DNA from: Betaproteobacteria bacterium
Lineage (GTDB): Bacteria > Pseudomonadota > Gammaproteobacteria > Burkholderiales > Usitatibacteraceae
Direction: 5' to 3'
Assembly (NCBI GenBank): GCA_016720855.1
Contig: JADKJU010000001.1
Coordinates: 551,501-615,500, forward strand
DNA length: 64,000 bases
Shown here one piece after another: positions 14,730 through 23,013 of this stretch. Made by a program: the position numbers and the translations under genes. Every line of letters starts with the position of its first letter. Position 1 is the stretch's first letter. The notes beneath the pieces are model-generated. The model ran no database searches and was not told the DNA's origin. It saw only the letters and a program-made list of their open reading frames with translations.

Positions 14730-16283
14730 ATGTCCCCGCCGCGCCGAGAACGCATTTCCGGTGTCGATACCGCGTGGTTGAGAATGGACCTGCCGACGAA
14801 CCTCATGGTCATCGTGGGGGTGATGATGTTCGAGGGTCGGCTGGACTTGAAGCACGTCAAGCGCACGATCGAGAACCGGTTTCTTGCCTTCCATCGTTTC
14901 CGGCAGAAGGCGGTGCAGGACGCGACAGGCGCCTGGTGGGAGGACGACGAGAATTTCGACATCGATTCCCATGTCCACCAGGTTGCACTGCCCGGCAAGG
15001 CGGGCAAGGCGGAACTGCAGGCGTTCGTGAGCGACCTCGCGTCGACGCCGCTGGATTCCTCCCAGCCCCTCTGGCAGTACCACCTCGTGGACACCTACAA
15101 CGGCGGCAGCGCCCTGGTGATGAGAATCCACCACTGCTACGCCGATGGCATCGCGATGGTGCAGGTCATGCTCTCCATGACGGAGGCAACGGCGAAGGCG
15201 AGCCTCGCGCGTCCGCATGCACGCATCGAAACGGCCGACTCGGGAGAGTCGGATTTCTGGCTGCAGATACTGAAACCGGTCACGGACGCCCTCGAGGGCG
15301 CCCGGAGTGTGGGCCGCAACCTCCTGGGCCAGGGCCGGGAACTCGCGGCAAACCCGGCCATCGCGCAGGAGGCACTCGAAGGCGCCACGCGCAAGGGAAT
15401 GGATTTCGCCGCGGAGATCGCGCGGCTCGCCTTGATGAGCAGCGATTCGCAGACCTGCTTCAAGGGCCGCCTGGGCGTGCGCAAGCGCGTGGCGTGGGCC
15501 GAGCCCTTCCCGCTCGAGGAAGTGAAGGTGATGGGCAAGGCGCTGGGCTGTTCCATCAATGACGTGCTGCTCGCGATGGCGACGGGTGCCCTGCGGGACT
15601 ACCTCGCTTCCAGGGGCGAGCCCGTGGACGGAATCGAGATTCGGGCCATCGTTCCCGTGAACCTGCGGCCCGAAGGCAAGGGACGCGAACTCGGCAACCA
15701 GTTCGGGCTCGTGTTCCTCGAATTGCCCATCGGCGTCGACCATCCTCTCGAGAGGCTCCATGAGGTCCGCAGGCGGATGCAAGCCCTGAAGGGCTCGTAC
15801 CAGCCCCTCATCGTCCTGGGCCTGCTGCATACCGTGGGCCATGGGCCGAAGATCCTCCAGGAGCAGATCGCGTCGCTGCTTGCCCGGAACGCCTCGGCGG
15901 TGATGACCAATGTGCCTGGTCCGCAGCACCCTCTCTATTTTGGAGGACGCCGCATCACCGAGCTGAATTTCTGGGTGCCGCAGTCCGGCGGAATCGGCAT
16001 GGGGGTGTCTCTCCTCTCCTACAACGGCCGGATCCAGTTCGGCCTCATCACGGACGTGGCCCGGGTGCCTGACCCGGATCGAATCGTCGCGCGCTTCAGC
16101 AAGGAATTCGAGAAGCTCATGTGGCTCACACTGATGTCTGAGTGGGAGGATTCGCAATCGCCGCCCTCCCCGGCAGCCGGGGCGCAGATGGTCGCCCCGC
16201 CTGATTCTGCCCGTGGCTCGAAGAGGAACGCGGCCAAGACGGCCGGCCCCGCAAAGATTCCGAAGCGCTTCCGCGGCCTCTGA
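14730..16283 (+). CDS. Wax ester synthase/diacylglycerol acyltransferase (WS/DGAT)
   Basis: This acyltransferase joins acyl-CoA to a fatty alcohol (wax ester) or to diacylglycerol (triacylglycerol) at the membrane or lipid droplet surface. In the 517-residue protein the catalytic HHxxxDG motif is at residues 134-140 (HHCYADG). The conserved PLW is in SQPLWQYHLVD, SINDVLLAM follows in the second domain, and VMTNVPGP lies near residue 390. All are standard for the family. The ATG at 14730 follows GAGGAG (14714-14719). A basic tail ends the protein. Nearby genes for a fatty acyl-CoA reductase (24967), ACBP and phasins favour wax ester as product, but DGAT activity is possible. Confidence 0.9.
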   Translation: MSPPRRERISGVDTAWLRMDLPTNLMVIVGVMMFEGRLDLKHVKRTIENRFLAFHRFRQKAVQDATGAWWEDDENFDIDSHVHQVALPGKAGKAELQAFVSDLASTPLDSSQPLWQYHLVDTYNGGSALVMRIHHCYADGIAMVQVMLSMTEATAKASLARPHARIETADSGESDFWLQILKPVTDALEGARSVGRNLLGQGRELAANPAIAQEALEGATRKGMDFAAEIARLALMSSDSQTCFKGRLGVRKRVAWAEPFPLEEVKVMGKALGCSINDVLLAMATGALRDYLASRGEPVDGIEIRAIVPVNLRPEGKGRELGNQFGLVFLELPIGVDHPLERLHEVRRRMQALKGSYQPLIVLGLLHTVGHGPKILQEQIASLLARNASAVMTNVPGPQHPLYFGGRRITELNFWVPQSGGIGMGVSLLSYNGRIQFGLITDVARVPDPDRIVARFSKEFEKLMWLTLMSEWEDSQSPPSPAAGAQMVAPPDSARGSKRNAAKTAGPAKIPKRFRGL

Positions 16284-16462
16284 CCCGCGGGGCGTTCGCG
16301 CGATCTTGCGCGCAAGGGTTTCGCAGCCCTCCGGCTGTAGCCCTCCGGCGACAATTCATCTCAACAACGAAACACCAAGCGCCTGAAATACAAGGCGTTT
16401 CCGCCATGGCATCGAAGTTGCGTTGGCTCCGCCCGCACACGGACATCCATGGGAGGAACCTC

Positions 16463-19456
16463 GTGATTGCAACCCGTTCCATCCGCGCCCTCCGGCGCCT
16501 TGCGTTGAACGCCATCCGCGGGATCGCGTTCGCCCTCCTCCTGCTCGTCGGCATCGAAGGGCCGGCGCGGGCGGCGAACTACACCGACATCTGGTGGAAC
16601 GCCAGCGAATCCGGTTGGGGGCTCACGCTCACCCACCACCACGACAAGGTTTTCGCCGTCTGGTATATCTACGACGACACCGGCAAGCCGTTATGGCTCG
16701 TGATGCCCGATGGCGCCTTCTCGAACAACGGGCGCACGTTTTCCGGCGACGTCTACCGCACCACGGGACCCTCCTATCGCGAGCCGACCTTCTCCAGCAG
16801 CCGGGTGACCCGGAACAGGATCGGCACCGCAAGGATCGATTTCGACCCCGATGACGTCTCCGCGACCGTCTCCTACTCCACATTCGAGAAGACCATCACC
16901 AAGGCGGTGAAGCGCCAGCCATTCGGGGCGGCGCCGGCCAACCCGCCTTTCGATTTCAGCGACCTCTGGTGGAATCCCGGCGAGTCGGGCTGGGGTCTCA
17001 ACCTGACCCACCATGGCGACAACATCTTCGGCGTCTGGTACACGTACGACACGAACCAGCAGCCGTTGTGGATCGTCATGCCCGGCGGGACCTTCAACGG
17101 CAACACCTTCACGGCCAAGCTCTACACGACCACCGGCTCGCCGTACGACAAGCCCTTCATCACCTCCAATACGAAGCTCACCGAAGTCGGCATCGCCACG
17201 ATCGTTTTCGAGGGCGCGACGGCCACGTTCACGACAACGGTCAACGGCCATACGCAGACCAAGACGATTTCCCGTCAGCCCTTCGGCACGCCCACGACCA
17301 ACCGGCCTCCGGAGGTGATGCTTGCGGTTTCAGGGCCGGCCGATCCGGTCATCGCGCCCGCCAGTTTTGTCCTCGAAGCCGCCGCAAGCGACTCCGATGG
17401 GCGCATCGCCAAGGTGTCGTTCTTCAAGAACTACGAGAAGATCGGCGAAGCCTCCACGGCGCCCTACCGCATGACCGTGACCGGTCTCGGGGCAGGAACG
17501 TACCGGTTTTCGGCCCAGGCGACGGACGATCTCGGCGCAACCTCGGAAATCAAGAGCACGACAAGGGAAGTCAAGGTCGGCGGGGCAACGCCACCACCCG
17601 CGACGAACAAGCCCCCGAAAGTCACGCTCACGGCTCCGGCGGCAAACGCCGTTTACGTCCAGGGCGCGGCGGTGACGCTTTCCGCAACCGCCTCCGACCC
17701 CGACGGCACCGTGGTCAAGGTGGAGTTCATCGCCAACGCTGCGAAGATCGGTGAGGCCACCGCCTCGCCGTGGACCGCAACATGGGCCGGCGCGACGCAA
17801 GGCACCTACAGCCTCACGGCCGTGGCGACCGACGACAAGTCAGGGACGACGATCTCCGCAGCCGTCGTGGTCACGGTGGCCGGTCCGGCCCAGTTACTCG
17901 ATTCGAGCACCCGGGATGCGGCGCGCTTCCTCACGCAATCCACCTTCGGAATGAAGGGCGTGGAAGAGGTCGATGCGATCAAGACCCAGGGATACGAGGC
18001 CTGGATGAACGCCCAGTTCGCGATGAACGCCGCCTCTCACGTCCAGTACGTGAATGACCGCAAGGCCGCGGGTGACAAGGTCCAGGAGGAGCGTGCCTAC
18101 GAGGCGATCTGGCAACAGTGGTTGACCGAACCGGGGCAGCTTCGCGCGCGCATGTCCTTCGCGCTGTCGGAGATCTTCGTGATCTCCAACATCGCGCCCG
18201 ACCTCGACACCTACGCCATGGCCTCATACATGGATGTCCTCAACCGCAACGCCTTCGGCAACTACCGCCAGCTGCTCGAGGAGGTGACCCTGCATCCGGC
18301 CATGGGCTACTACCTCAACATGATCGGCAGCAAGAAGGAGGACGCGGCCAGGGGCACTCACCCGAACGAGAATTACGCACGCGAGGTGATGCAGCTCTTC
18401 TCGCTCGGCCTCCACAAGCTCAACCAGGACGGCTCCCCCATTCTCGACGGCCAGGGCCTGCCGCAGCCGACCTACGACGAATCCGCCGTCAAGGGTCTGG
18501 CAGCCGCCTTCACGGGCTGGAGCTTCGCCGGCAACGACACCAGCAAGCCTTCGGTCTTCGATCCGGCCAAGGAGAACTGGCTCGACCCCCTGATCCCGTG
18601 GGAGACATGGCACGACAATGCCGCCAAGACACTCTTCAACGGCATCACGATCCCCGCCAACCAGGGCGCGCGAAAGGACCTCAAGGATGCGCTCGACGCG
18701 ATCTTCAACCATCCGAACGTGGGCCCGTTCATCGGCCGGGAGCTGATACAGCGGCTCGTGACCTCGAACCCCAGCCCGCCGTACATCGGCCGCGTCGCGG
18801 GCATCTTCAACAACAACGGCCAGGGGGTGCGCGGCGACCTGCGCGCCGTGATCCGGGCCGTCCTCCTCGACCCCGAGGCGCGCGACCTCGCCATCACGGG
18901 CAATCCGGGCTGGGGAAAGCAACGCGAACCGGTGATCCGCTTCGCCAACTTCCTGCGTGCACTGAAGGCGACGAGTCCGAGCGGCCGCAACAAGATCTGG
19001 TACCTGGACAGCGCCGACGAAGGGCTCAACCAGAGCCCGCTCCTGGCGCCCAGCGTGTTCAACTTCTTCGCGCCCAATTACCGCCACCCGGGTCCGCTAT
19101 CCGCGGCGGGACTCGTCGCACCGGAATTCCAGATCACGACCGAGACGAGCATGGTGGGTGGACTGAACTTCTTCGCCCACCTGGCGCGGAACGGCTACTA
19201 CGGCAGCGGCGATACGCGCCTCACGCTCGATCTCGCCGGCCTGAACCAGCTGGCAGCGAATCCGGCAGCCCTGGCGGACCGGCTGAACCTGATGTTCATG
19301 AACGGCGGCATGTCCGACGCGACGCGCAGCACCCTCGTGTCCACCCTCGGGGCGATGGCCGCGCCGAAGACGGGATCGGGATCTTCCATCACCGACCGGG
19401 TCAAGGCGGCCCTGGTGCTGGTTGCCCTGTCCCCCGAATTCGTGATCCAGAAGTGA
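16463..19456 (+). CDS. Secreted DUF1800 protein with duplicated N-terminal module and Ig-like domains
   Basis: The 997-residue protein is probably exported: residues 1-37 are a basic, then hydrophobic, signal ending PARAA. Two copies of a roughly 115-residue Trp-rich module follow (about residues 39-153 and 163-277), each opening WWN-x2-ESGWGL-x-LTHH and continuing VWY-x-YD. Two Ig-like domains come next (about 285-375 and 385-475), and then a DUF1800 domain to the end. DUF1800 proteins are of unknown function. The start is GTG 16463, which has GGGAGGAA (16451-16458) ahead of it; a longer ATG at 16406 lacks such a site. The DUF1501 gene follows 14 bp later, the usual pairing. Confidence 0.85.
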   Translation: MIATRSIRALRRLALNAIRGIAFALLLLVGIEGPARAANYTDIWWNASESGWGLTLTHHHDKVFAVWYIYDDTGKPLWLVMPDGAFSNNGRTFSGDVYRTTGPSYREPTFSSSRVTRNRIGTARIDFDPDDVSATVSYSTFEKTITKAVKRQPFGAAPANPPFDFSDLWWNPGESGWGLNLTHHGDNIFGVWYTYDTNQQPLWIVMPGGTFNGNTFTAKLYTTTGSPYDKPFITSNTKLTEVGIATIVFEGATATFTTTVNGHTQTKTISRQPFGTPTTNRPPEVMLAVSGPADPVIAPASFVLEAAASDSDGRIAKVSFFKNYEKIGEASTAPYRMTVTGLGAGTYRFSAQATDDLGATSEIKSTTREVKVGGATPPPATNKPPKVTLTAPAANAVYVQGAAVTLSATASDPDGTVVKVEFIANAAKIGEATASPWTATWAGATQGTYSLTAVATDDKSGTTISAAVVVTVAGPAQLLDSSTRDAARFLTQSTFGMKGVEEVDAIKTQGYEAWMNAQFAMNAASHVQYVNDRKAAGDKVQEERAYEAIWQQWLTEPGQLRARMSFALSEIFVISNIAPDLDTYAMASYMDVLNRNAFGNYRQLLEEVTLHPAMGYYLNMIGSKKEDAARGTHPNENYAREVMQLFSLGLHKLNQDGSPILDGQGLPQPTYDESAVKGLAAAFTGWSFAGNDTSKPSVFDPAKENWLDPLIPWETWHDNAAKTLFNGITIPANQGARKDLKDALDAIFNHPNVGPFIGRELIQRLVTSNPSPPYIGRVAGIFNNNGQGVRGDLRAVIRAVLLDPEARDLAITGNPGWGKQREPVIRFANFLRALKATSPSGRNKIWYLDSADEGLNQSPLLAPSVFNFFAPNYRHPGPLSAAGLVAPEFQITTETSMVGGLNFFAHLARNGYYGSGDTRLTLDLAGLNQLAANPAALADRLNLMFMNGGMSDATRSTLVSTLGAMAAPKTGSGSSITDRVKAALVLVALSPEFVIQK

Positions 19457-19470
19457 AAGGAAATCAGACC

Positions 19471-20850
19471 ATGACGAATCGACGGGAATTCCTCAGGAAG
19501 CTCGCGGTGGCCTGCGTGGCCACCGGGGGCGTGGGCGCGTGGAGCGACCTGCAGCGCATCGCGGCGGCGGCAAGCCTGTCGCCGGGCGCCCCCAAGGCCG
19601 CGGGCGAGGACTATCGCGCCCTCGTGTGCATCTTCATGTTCGGGGGCAACGACGGCAACAACATGGTGATTCCCAGCGGCTCGGAGTACCTGCAGTACGC
19701 GTCGGGGCGAACACCCGCCCTCGCCCTTGGCCAGTCCACGCTCCTGCCGCTGAGCGTCCAGAACACGCCCGGCCGCGCCTTCGGCCTGCATCCCGCGATG
19801 GCAGACTTCCAGGGCCTCTTCAACCAGGGCAAGGCCGCCATCGTGGCCAACGCGGGCCCGCTGCGGGCACCGACGACCCGCGCCCAGTACCTCGCTCGAT
19901 CAGTTCCGATTCCGCCGGACCTCTATTCGCACAGCGACCAGCAGGCCCAATGGCAGAGCTCGATCTCGGATGGCGCTCCCCGGTCGGGCTGGGGCGGACG
20001 GCTGGGCGATCTGATGAAGACCGCAAACGGCGCGAACCCGAGCTCCACCTTGATCTCGGTATCGGGCTCCAACCTGTTTCAGGTCGGGACGACCGTGTCG
20101 TCCTTCAAGGTTTCGCCGGGCAACCTGCTGGGGCTCGACTTCTACAAGGGGACGAGCTCGACCGATCCTCTCTCCAAGGGGATCACGGACCTGCTCGCGC
20201 TTCCCTCCGCGAACCTCTTCGAAGGTGCCTGGAAGGACGTGATCGACCGCGCGATCCAGAACCAGCAGATCCTCGCCTCCGCCCTGGCCACGGTGCCTCC
20301 GTTCACCACGGCGTTCCCGAACACGGGCCTGGGCAACCAGATGCAGATGATCGCGCGCCTGCTCGCCGTTCGCCGGGCGCTCGGCTTGAAGCGCCAGGTC
20401 TTCTTCGCCTCCATCGGAGGGTTCGACACGCACGGCGACGACCAGCTGCAGCGCCAGGCCGAGCTCCTGGGCGAGGTGAGCGCGGCCATGACGGCGCTTC
20501 ACGGCGCAAGCGTCGAGCTCGACTGCGCCGACCTCGTCACGAGCTTCACCGCCTCGGACTTCAACAGGACCTTTCCCTCCAACGGCAAGGGCTCCGATCA
20601 CGCCTGGGGCAATCACCACCTTGTCGCCGGCGGCGCGGTGCGGGGCGGGCGGATCTACGGGACTTTCCCGACGCTCGTGCGCGGTGGCCCGGACGACACG
20701 GGCAGCGGCGGCCTGTGGATACCCACGACGGCCGTGGACCAGTACGCTGCGACGCTGGCCACCTGGTTCGGCGTGGGCACGGGCGAGTTGGGCGCGATCT
20801 TCCCGAACCTCGCGCGGTTCCCGGCGGCCAACCTCGGATTCATGTCCTGA
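19471..20850 (+). CDS. DUF1501 domain-containing secreted protein
   Basis: DUF1501 proteins are exported, alkaline-phosphatase-superfamily-like proteins (the sulfatase fold) of unknown substrate that almost always sit beside DUF1800 genes. The 459-residue product has a Tat-like signal (NRREFLRKLAVACVATGG), a mature start near residue 34, then the metal-site-like FMFGGNDGNNMVIP (about residues 55-68), FDTHGDDQLQRQAEL and SDHAWGNHHLVAGGAV. These are the family's recurring motifs. It is translated 14 bp after the DUF1800 gene. The pair is presumably a surface or periplasmic unit; no substrate is suggested by neighbours. Confidence 0.86.
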   Translation: MTNRREFLRKLAVACVATGGVGAWSDLQRIAAAASLSPGAPKAAGEDYRALVCIFMFGGNDGNNMVIPSGSEYLQYASGRTPALALGQSTLLPLSVQNTPGRAFGLHPAMADFQGLFNQGKAAIVANAGPLRAPTTRAQYLARSVPIPPDLYSHSDQQAQWQSSISDGAPRSGWGGRLGDLMKTANGANPSSTLISVSGSNLFQVGTTVSSFKVSPGNLLGLDFYKGTSSTDPLSKGITDLLALPSANLFEGAWKDVIDRAIQNQQILASALATVPPFTTAFPNTGLGNQMQMIARLLAVRRALGLKRQVFFASIGGFDTHGDDQLQRQAELLGEVSAAMTALHGASVELDCADLVTSFTASDFNRTFPSNGKGSDHAWGNHHLVAGGAVRGGRIYGTFPTLVRGGPDDTGSGGLWIPTTAVDQYAATLATWFGVGTGELGAIFPNLARFPAANLGFMS

Positions 20851-20869
20851 CGGCGGCCTGACCGCCAAA

Positions 20870-20901
20870 TGAAGCGGGCCGGCATTCGCCGGCCCGCTTC
20901 A
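20870..20901. terminator. Perfect 14-bp palindromic hairpin between convergent genes
   Basis: TGAAGCGGGCCGGC (20870-20883) pairs completely with GCCGGCCCGCTTCA (20888-20901) around the loop ATTC. It lies 20 bp after the DUF1501 stop and 40 bp from the stop of the convergent SWIB gene. There is no long T-run, but its strength and position suggest a bidirectional terminator. Confidence 0.6.
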
Positions 20902-20940
20902 CTTCCAATCGCACCGGCGACGCCGGCACCGGGCACCCCG

Positions 20941-21348
20941 TTACTTCAGGTGCTTGGAAACGAGCTTGGTCATCTCGAACATCGAGACGGTCTTCTTGCC
21001 GCCGAAAACTTCGCGCAGCTTGTCGTCCGCATTGATGTTGCGACGGTTGACCTTGTCCTGCAGGTTGTTCTTCTTGATGTAGGCCCACAGTTTGCTGGTC
21101 ACCTCGGTACGAGGCTGGGCAGCGGCACCAATCACGGCAGCGAGAGCAGCGCTCGGCATGAGGGGCTTCATGAAGGCGGCGTTGGGCTTGCGCTTGACTG
21201 CCGGCTTCTTGGCTGCGGGCTTCTTGGCCGCGGCTTTCTTGACTGCGGGTTTCTTGGCCGCGGGCTTCTTGGCGGCCGGCTTCTTCGCCGCGGGCTTCTT
21301 CGCCGCGGGCTTCTTCGCCGCGGGTTTCTTGGCTTTCTTCGCTGCCAT
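20941..21348 (-). CDS. Histone-H1-like/SWIB-MDM2 domain fusion protein
   Basis: This small basic protein is likely nucleoid-associated. In its 135 residues, positions 1-55 are a lysine-alanine-proline array built from AAKKP repeats, like the tail of eukaryotic histone H1 and bacterial AlgR3/HctB-type proteins. Residues about 65-133 are a SWIB/MDM2 domain (TSKLWAYIKKNNLQD, RNINADDKLREVFGG, MFEMTKLVSKHLK). The ATG at 21348 follows GGAGGATTCCGA. A consensus -35 hexamer TTGACA stands about 95 bp upstream. The gene is probably monocistronic, bounded by a strong hairpin. DNA compaction is inferred from composition and family. Confidence 0.85.
   Translation of the reverse strand: MAAKKAKKPAAKKPAAKKPAAKKPAAKKPAAKKPAVKKAAAKKPAAKKPAVKRKPNAAFMKPLMPSAALAAVIGAAAQPRTEVTSKLWAYIKKNNLQDKVNRRNINADDKLREVFGGKKTVSMFEMTKLVSKHLK
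21197..21342 (-). repeat. 15-bp tandem repeat encoding AAKKP units
   Basis: The 5' part of the SWIB gene is made of degenerate 15-bp units, each coding for about AAKKP, repeated roughly nine times. Identical neighbouring units near 21270-21330 make the tract prone to gain or loss of repeats by slippage. Confidence 0.8.
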
Positions 21349-21418
21349 TCGGAATCCTCCAATCAGATAGTGACGTTTGGTTCAGCAGATCTCGCCCATA
21401 CAGGCGTGACAGGCGAGA

Positions 21419-21447
21419 GAATGCACACGGCAAAAACGGTTTGTCAA
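21419..21447 (-). promoter_or_regulatory. Candidate promoter of the SWIB/H1-like gene
   Basis: On the minus strand a perfect TTGACA (21447-21442) stands about 95 bp upstream of the start codon. With 17-18 nt spacing only a weak -10 (CATTCT, preceded by TG) can be found, so the -35 is convincing but the promoter as a whole is tentative. Confidence 0.4.
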
Positions 21448-21521
21448 TGAATTTTCACTCTGAAAACGCGCTTTTCCGCTCTGCGTCGCCGCCAGACAAC
21501 ACGCGCGGTTGCGTCGCGATT

Positions 21522-22301
21522 TCATTCGAGCTCGTTTCTGGCCGCCTCGACGTCGATCTTCTCCATGGCGTCGCGCGGCTCGCAAGCCGCCGCTTTCGCG
21601 TAGAGAGCGGAAACTTCCTCCAACGCCTTCTTGCCATGCATCATCACGAGCCCGTTGGCGAACTCGGAATGGGCGATGGACGAATCGGGCGCGAGCTTGA
21701 GCGCCTTGCGGAAGTGCTCCTCTCCGGCTCCCCGCTTCGCCCCATAGGTGAGGCCTCCCACGAGCGCGCCCACCTTGTCGATCACCTCGGCGTGGTAGGT
21801 TCCCATCGCCGTGTGGGCCTCCGCATGCTTCGGGGCGAGCTTGAGCGTCGCCTCGAGCGCGGCGCGGATCCTGCCGCCCAGGCCCTGGGAGAGCGCCTTC
21901 ACCACCGAGATGCCCTGGCTGTATCGACCCGCAGCGTAGGCGTACTGGTAATGCGCGTTGGCATTCCGTGGTTCCGCGGCGGCCTGGGCGTGCGCCCGTG
22001 CCATCGCCTGCTCGAGGAGGGCAAGGCGCACGGCCTCCTTCTTCTCGAGGCCATTGGCGTAGATCGACTGCGCCTTGTTGGCTGCGGTAATGCCCCCGCC
22101 CCCGGCCGCCAGGCCCAGCTCGACCGCCTCCGCGAACGCGCCGCGATGGTAGGCACGCCAGGCTTCCTGGACCTTCGGGTCCTTCGGAAACGGCTCGCAG
22201 TCGCCGCGGTGCAGTCGATCCCAGTTCTTTCTGAGCGCCTCTCCCGCGTAGGTGAACGGCTTGGCCGGGTAAGGAAAAGGGGTCCACTTCGCCTTCGTCA
22301 T
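21522..22301 (-). CDS. TPR-like repeat protein of unknown function
   Basis: The 259-residue protein has a helical, alanine-rich sequence with TPR-type signatures: NANAHYQYAYAAGRYSQG, LKLAPKHAEAHTAMGTYHAE and LKLAPDSSIAHSEFANGL (between about residues 115 and 225). Such repeats mediate protein contacts. There is no signal peptide or catalytic motif. The N-terminal part (KWTPFPYPAKPFTYAG) is not repeat-like and looks family-specific. It begins 13 bp after the TetR gene stop, so it is the last gene of the phasin-patatin-tetR-TPR run. Its function is unknown. Confidence 0.7.
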   Translation of the reverse strand: MTKAKWTPFPYPAKPFTYAGEALRKNWDRLHRGDCEPFPKDPKVQEAWRAYHRGAFAEAVELGLAAGGGGITAANKAQSIYANGLEKKEAVRLALLEQAMARAHAQAAAEPRNANAHYQYAYAAGRYSQGISVVKALSQGLGGRIRAALEATLKLAPKHAEAHTAMGTYHAEVIDKVGALVGGLTYGAKRGAGEEHFRKALKLAPDSSIAHSEFANGLVMMHGKKALEEVSALYAKAAACEPRDAMEKIDVEAARNELE

Positions 22302-22314
22302 TGTTCGCTCCTCG

Positions 22315-23013
22315 CTAGTCGATGTAATCGCGGCCCAGGCGCTCGAGATGCTGCCTCGCCTCGCCCATCAGGTAAGGGGCGACCAGGGACATCACCTGGA
22401 ACGCACCGGTGCCCGGATCGCCCGGCTGGACCGGCTCACGGTCTCCGCGGACCGCGCGGAAATTGAGCCAATAGGTCGCGACGACCAGCACGTTCAAGGC
22501 GAGCGCACGGATCTCGCCCGGACTCGCATTCATCATCCCGCCTCCCACGAGGCCCCGGCAGAGCCCCTCGACAGCAGCGAGTTTCGCCTCGAGGATCCGG
22601 TTGAAATGTTCCCGCAGCCGGCGGTTGCGGCCGACGATGTCGTCGAGATTGCGGTACAGGAAGCGGTAGTCCCAGATCGCCTCGAACATGAGGTGCAGGT
22701 AGAGCCAGAGGTCCTCGATCGCCGCAGCGCCGGCGGCTGGCTCAGGCGGGGCGATGGAGATGCGCTCCTCGAATCGCTCGAAGAGCCGCTCGACGATCTG
22801 GCCCTTGTTGCGGAAGTGGTAGTACAGGTTCCCCGGGCTGATGTTCAGCTCGTCGGCGATCATCCCGGTGGTGACATGCGCCTCGCCGCGCCCGTTGAAC
22901 AGCTCGAGGCTCACGGCAAGGATGCGCTCGCGCGTGCGCTGGGTGCGCACCGCGTTGCCGTCGAGGGCAGGCCGGCCGGCGGAGGATTTCGCCATGGCCG
23001 GAGAGGTTATCAC
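22315..23013 (-). CDS. TetR/AcrR family transcriptional regulator
   Basis: This is a one-component repressor of the TetR family. The N-terminal helix-turn-helix is clear: RTRERILAVSLELFN, then VTTGMIADELNISPGNLYYHFRNKGQIVERLF (residues about 29-75, given here in two pieces). A helical ligand-binding domain fills the rest of the 232 residues. The start is GTG 23013, overlapping the patatin stop as GTGA; ATG 22995, six codons later, is also possible. Its position between a patatin lipase and a TPR protein suggests control of lipid storage or turnover, possibly through an acyl-CoA ligand. The operator cannot be assigned from this window. Confidence 0.85.
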   Translation of the reverse strand: MITSPAMAKSSAGRPALDGNAVRTQRTRERILAVSLELFNGRGEAHVTTGMIADELNISPGNLYYHFRNKGQIVERLFERFEERISIAPPEPAAGAAAIEDLWLYLHLMFEAIWDYRFLYRNLDDIVGRNRRLREHFNRILEAKLAAVEGLCRGLVGGGMMNASPGEIRALALNVLVVATYWLNFRAVRGDREPVQPGDPGTGAFQVMSLVAPYLMGEARQHLERLGRDYID

